The position numbers were made by a program, and so were the translations under genes. From contig CAKPLP010000022.1 of the NCBI GenBank assembly GCA_934167695.1, positions 1-7,020 on the forward strand: a stretch of 7,020 bases of DNA. The letters run 5' to 3'. The notes beneath the pieces are model-generated. The model worked only from the letters and a program-made list of their open reading frames with translations. It searched no databases and was not told the DNA's origin. Shown here piece after piece: positions 5,011 to 7,020 of this stretch; position 1 is the first letter of the stretch, and each line of letters begins with the position of its first letter. The DNA comes from an uncultured Bacilli bacterium. Its GTDB lineage: Bacteria > Bacillota_I > Bacilli_A > RF39 > UBA660.

Positions 5011-5937
5011 ATGATAAGTAATATTTATTCTAATAATGGATACGATTTTTTTGAACAAAAATTTAAAAATAGACAAGATTTAATTTCTTATCTTAAAAGT
5101 GCTAAAACATCACTGGCATTCGCAAGTAGAGAGTTATCATCTCATAAAACTTCTGATGAATATATTGAGTGGACTAAAACAAAGTCATTTGATGAAGCAT
5201 TACAATTATTTGAAACTGGTTGGTATGAAGACTTTGACAAGTTTTTAGCTCAAAAGAAACAAATCGATAAGTATTTTCCTTATATTGCTAAGAAAAAAAC
5301 TTATCATAATTATATTTGTGGTAGTGTTCCAAATGTAGTTAATGCTATAAACAATTTGCCATTATCTATGAGAAAAGTATATGATGATAATAATCCTCAA
5401 AACATTATAACAATCAATTATAATTGTAGTTATCCGTGGTTGACAACACAAAATCAGATATTTATTAACGGATTATTAACACTTTCTTTAATAGATTTCT
5501 TTGATAGTCTTGGTTATAGAGTCGATTTAAGATTTTATGAAATATCAAAGACAGGAAATCAAATATTATTTACTGATATAATATTAAAGTCCCCAAGAGA
5601 AAGAATTAACTTACAAAAGTTTTATTTTGCTTTTTGTAATCCATCATTTTTAAGAAGGATAATATTTAGGGTAACAGAAACAACAAATGGCCTAGATAGA
5701 CAATGGACAAGTGGTTATGGTAGATGTATGCCAACTGATGAAATTAAGAAAATTTTAGGTATTGATGAAAATAACATCTTTATTAATTGTCCAGAACAAA
5801 TGGGAGTAAAAGGTGAAAATATTGAAGAAGATATTAAGTCTTTTCTAGATGCAGTAGTTTTAGGCAATTATATTAAAATGGATGAAGAAAGATTTAATAT
5901 TTGTGATGATAAACATGTATTAAAAAAGAAAAAATAA
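5011..5937 (+). CDS. DUF7192-like, degenerate VWA (CobT-like) partner protein
   Basis: This 308-residue protein starts three bases after the ATPase stop, with AGAAGG (4997-5002) as ribosome binding site. The N-terminal part has SFDEALQLFETGW (59-71), a signature I associate with phage proteins annotated as DUF7192. A Rossmann-like VWA-type core appears to follow: a strand ITINYNCS (133-140), a helix LLTLSLIDFFDSLGY (155-169), and a strand RVDLRFYE (170-177). In a classical VWA domain the first strand ends in the metal-binding DxSxS motif; here N-C-S stands there, so metal binding is doubtful. VWA proteins with such cores pair with CobS/MoxR ATPases to recruit substrate. No membrane segment is seen. 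The C-terminus is acidic, then lysine-rich (LKKKK). The family name comes from memory of the pattern and needs a profile search. Confidence 0.6.
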   Translation: MISNIYSNNGYDFFEQKFKNRQDLISYLKSAKTSLAFASRELSSHKTSDEYIEWTKTKSFDEALQLFETGWYEDFDKFLAQKKQIDKYFPYIAKKKTYHNYICGSVPNVVNAINNLPLSMRKVYDDNNPQNIITINYNCSYPWLTTQNQIFINGLLTLSLIDFFDSLGYRVDLRFYEISKTGNQILFTDIILKSPRERINLQKFYFAFCNPSFLRRIIFRVTETTNGLDRQWTSGYGRCMPTDEIKKILGIDENNIFINCPEQMGVKGENIEEDIKSFLDAVVLGNYIKMDEERFNICDDKHVLKKKK

Positions 5938-5942
5938 TTTGT

Positions 5943-6005
5943 AATGACACTATGACACTATAAATGTGTGTGGGGTACTCGCAAACAGTGTGTCACTGTG
6001 TCATT
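5943..6005. repeat. Paired-repeat element: tandem ATGACACT facing its inverse
   Basis: ATGACACT occurs twice in tandem (5944-5959), and the reverse-complement pattern GTGTCACT-GTGTCATT stands at 5990-6005. Arms 5943-5950/5998-6005 (eight pairs) and 5953-5958/5990-5995 (six pairs) would form a stem interrupted by a two-base internal loop, topped by a G/T-rich 31-base loop. It lies six bases after the DUF7192-like stop and just before a new promoter. It could end the upstream message, act as an operator for a dimer of dimers, or be a replication or recombination site. Confidence 0.6.
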
Positions 6006-6017
6006 TTATAATAAAAT
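6003..6017. repeat. AT-only palindrome
   Basis: ATTTTAT (6003-6009) and ATAAAAT (6011-6017) form a perfect seven-base palindrome around one A. It sits where the -35 box of the following promoter would lie, so it might be an operator, though AT-rich palindromes arise easily by chance here. Confidence 0.3.
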
Positions 6018-6028
6018 TTAAAAAAATA

Positions 6029-6037
6029 TGATATAAT
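6029..6037 (+). promoter_or_regulatory. Extended -10 promoter for the ATPase pseudogene
   Basis: TGATATAAT (6029-6037) is a perfect extended -10 element (TGN followed by TATAAT). No good -35 lies 17 bases upstream, which is normal for extended -10 promoters. The expected start near 6044-6048 coincides with the first bases of the hairpin at 6048, so the RNA would fold as soon as it emerges. Confidence 0.5.
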
Positions 6038-6047
6038 TGAATTAATG

Positions 6048-6092
6048 AAGTGCTTGTACACGGCTTCTGTCTTTTTGTACAGCACTTTTTTT
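6048..6092 (+). terminator. Attenuator-like terminator directly before a start codon
   Basis: AAGTGCT (6048-6054) and GTACA (6056-6060) pair with TGTACAGCACTT (6076-6087), giving twelve pairs with one bulged T and a 15-base loop. Seven T residues (6086-6092) follow, and the ribosome binding site GGAGG begins at 6093. An intrinsic terminator this strong between the promoter and the gene means most transcripts would be RNAs of about 45 bases. It may be an attenuator or a small-RNA gene controlling the downstream ATPase. Confidence 0.7.
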
Positions 6093-6103
6093 GGAGGTAA
6101 TAT

Positions 6104-6581
6104 ATGAGTAATGTTTTGATTAAAAAATTGTAATAATATTAAAGAAGCATCAATAGTCATAGAAGAAGGTAATTTGAATATCAAGTTTGCTATTAATGGT
6201 ACTGGTAAATCTATGATTGCTAAAGCATTATTAAACAATGATAAAGATTTATCTTTACTAAAACCATTTGGAAAAGAAGAAAATCCAGGTGTAGAATGAA
6301 ATCCAAATATTGATAATGTGGAATTATTTGATAGTGATTTTGTAAATAATGTAGTATTTAATGGAAGTAATGTAATTGAAAATACATTTGAAGTATTTAT
6401 TAAGTCAGATAAATATGATGAACAGCGAAATAATATTAATAGTTTATTACATGAATTAAAACAAAAGATTATAGGAAATGAAGAACTAAATAAACTTAAT
6501 GAACAATTAATTAAATTATCTTCAAAGATAAACTATAAAAAGGAAAAAAATACCATACTAGATATTAAATATTATATTTAG
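6104..6581 (+). pseudogene. Broken AAA_13-type (PrrC-like superfamily) ATPase, 5' part only
   Basis: A GGAGG site (6093-6097) precedes ATG 6104, which reads MSNVLIKKL and stops at 6131. Removing one A from the run at 6122-6127 restores MSNVLIKNCNNIKEAS and the continuous frame to 6581. That frame carries a P-loop, FAINGTGKSMIAKAL (nucleotides about 6183-6227), then KPFGKEENP, an in-frame TGA at 6297-6299 (one base from TTA), VELFDSDFVNNVVF and a coiled-coil start (NSLLHELKQKI). This order matches the N-terminus of AAA_13 ATPases, a family that includes the anticodon nuclease PrrC and many coiled-coil defence ATPases. It ends at TAG 6579 after about 155 residues, whereas such proteins are usually several times longer, so the effector end is lost. 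Frameshift, nonsense and truncation together indicate real decay. Confidence 0.75.
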
Positions 6582-6605
6582 ATACCAATAATATGGTATT
6601 TTTTT
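6544..6605. terminator. Long-armed inverted repeat and terminator after the ATPase remnant
   Basis: AAAAAAATACCATA (6544-6557) and TATGGTATTTTTTT (6592-6605) are perfect 14-base reverse complements. A nearer copy, ATACCA (6582-6587), can also pair with TGGTAT (6594-6599) around ATAATA, followed by the T-tract to 6605. Two alternative hairpins therefore compete for the same 3' arm. Either would act as an intrinsic terminator on the + strand, and the long one also on the - strand. Confidence 0.6.
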
Positions 6606-6645
6606 GATAAACTTATATTTTAATATTGTAAAGTGGACAATTTTT

Positions 6646-6673
6646 TTGAAAAATGATAGAATTAAAGTATAAT
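6646..6673 (+). promoter_or_regulatory. Strong housekeeping-type promoter
   Basis: TTGAAA (6646-6651) lies 16 bases before a perfect TATAAT (6668-6673), the best promoter match in the window. The 15 bases AATTTTTTTGAAAAA around its -35 (6639-6653) also occur at 2681-2695 around the -35 of the peptidase promoter. It would drive the broken gene at 6694 and the histidine-phosphatase gene at 6948. Confidence 0.6.
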
Positions 6674-6693
6674 TAATAGTAAAAATTGAAGAA

Positions 6694-6967
6694 ATGCTTT
6701 TCTATTTTTCTAAAGATAAATATGCTGATAAATCTAGTAAAGACTTAAAAGAATTAATTGAACAATATAAAGAATCAGAAACTGATTTATTATAATTTGA
6801 TTTTACTAAAAGAGAAAAAGCAAGAGAAGTAGGATTTATCATATTTAAGGTAGCAGAACATTTGAATTTACTTAATCCAATTATGGATAAGTATGATTAT
6901 AAAAAATTACCAAAAAGAAATTGAATTATCAGAAGGTAGGAATGTAAGTGAAAGTATATATAGTTAG
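6694..6967 (+). pseudogene. Decayed gene of unknown function before the histidine phosphatase
   Basis: From ATG 6694 the frame reads MLFYFSKDKYADKSSKDLKE and on to TAA 6793-6795. Past that stop, the same frame keeps protein-like sequence (FDFTKREKAREVGFIIFKV, then AEHLNLLNPIMDKYDYKKLP) until TGA 6922. Removing one A from the run at 6912-6916 extends it through KEIELSEGRNVSESIYS to TAG 6965-6967, overlapping the next gene by 20 bases, as in an operon. So a nonsense mutation and a one-base insertion have disabled about 90 codons. The start lacks a proper ribosome binding site, so the true 5' end may also be lost. It is mostly helical and I do not recognise the family. Confidence 0.55.
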
Positions 6968-7020
6968 ACATGGTGAAGTACCTCATAATGCATTAAAAAT
7001 ATATAATAATGAAAATGAAG
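6948..7020 (+). CDS. Histidine phosphatase (phosphoglycerate-mutase-like) family, partial at window end
   Basis: GTG 6948 begins MKVYIVRHGEVPHNALKIYN, whose VRHGE stretch is the RHG signature of the histidine phosphatase superfamily; the histidine is the phospho-accepting residue. Only 24 codons are inside the window, so the substrate cannot be told: the family ranges from phosphoglycerate mutase-like enzymes to alpha-ribazole phosphatase and SixA-type phosphatases. GGTAGG (6935-6940) lies seven bases upstream as ribosome binding site. It overlaps the end of the restored frame of the decayed upstream gene, suggesting they once formed an operon behind the promoter at 6646. Confidence 0.75.
   Translation, partial: MKVYIVRHGEVPHNALKIYNNENE

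Noticed and set aside
2741..5937. Cobalt chelation or cobalamin synthesis role
   Set aside because: CobS-like is only a sequence-family label here. No CobN-like subunit, cobalamin enzyme or cobalamin riboswitch is visible, and the partner lacks a standard metal site.
5993..6238. Open frame on the - strand
   Set aside because: It is antisense to the broken AAA_13-type ATPase, whose P-loop and ribosome binding site clearly place the real gene on the + strand.
6297..6299. TGA read as tryptophan, which would partly rescue the ATPase remnant
   Set aside because: TGG is used for tryptophan across the window and an intact gene ends in TGA at 2270-2272, so the standard code applies. A frameshift would remain in any case.
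6629..6653. AAAGTGGACAA stretch as an insertion-sequence end
   Set aside because: No transposase, no matching inverted end and no target duplication can be seen.
1..7020. tRNA or rRNA genes
   Set aside because: I saw no cloverleaf-like GC-rich segment, no TTCGA-type T-loop in a proper context and no rRNA-like sequence.

Overview
This 7 kb window is extremely AT-rich, and every recognisable gene lies on the + strand behind a strong Gram-positive ribosome binding site. TGG codes for tryptophan throughout and TGA ends one intact gene, so the standard bacterial code applies and not the Mollicutes code. The best guess is a low-GC Firmicute (Clostridia or Bacilli-like, possibly a gut lineage). Unknown small proteins, a DUF3846-type protein, a phage-type CobS-like ATPase with its partner, and several decaying genes all point to an accessory or mobile-element region rather than core chromosome. 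No integrase, relaxase, transposase or phage structural gene is visible, so the type of element is undetermined.

Layout: (1) 1-1035 is almost gene-free. It may begin with the last codons of an upstream gene, followed by two stacked hairpins ending in a clear terminator (about 217-267), a perfect tandem 11-bp repeat (309-330), an A-rich repeat tract (about 545-690), a strong ribosome binding site directly before an ATG-TAA start-stop pair (776-794), and three successive inverted repeats (849-1012). (2) 1036-1378 is a 113-residue unknown gene with its own weak terminator. (3) 1588-2558 is a tight three-gene run: a DUF3846-like protein, a 97-residue unknown, and a ClpP-like protein cut off before its catalytic serine. 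(4) 2741-5937 is the main intact module, three tightly packed genes behind a good promoter: a short M3-like zinc metallopeptidase, a CobS/MoxR-like AAA+ ATPase with a long helical N-terminus, and a DUF7192-like (degenerate VWA/CobT-like) partner. (5) 5938-7020 is a decaying tail: a paired-repeat element, an extended -10 promoter firing straight into an attenuator-like hairpin, a broken AAA_13-type ATPase, a second broken unknown gene, and the start of a histidine-phosphatase gene that runs off the window.

How they may work together: known CobS/MoxR-like ATPases act as rings with a VWA-type partner that selects the substrate. Adding a co-translated metallopeptidase suggests a unit that remodels and then cleaves or activates a target. 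This is inference from gene order and motifs. It is the best candidate in the window for an undescribed system. The absence of a CobN-like subunit or cobalamin genes argues against real cobalt chelation.
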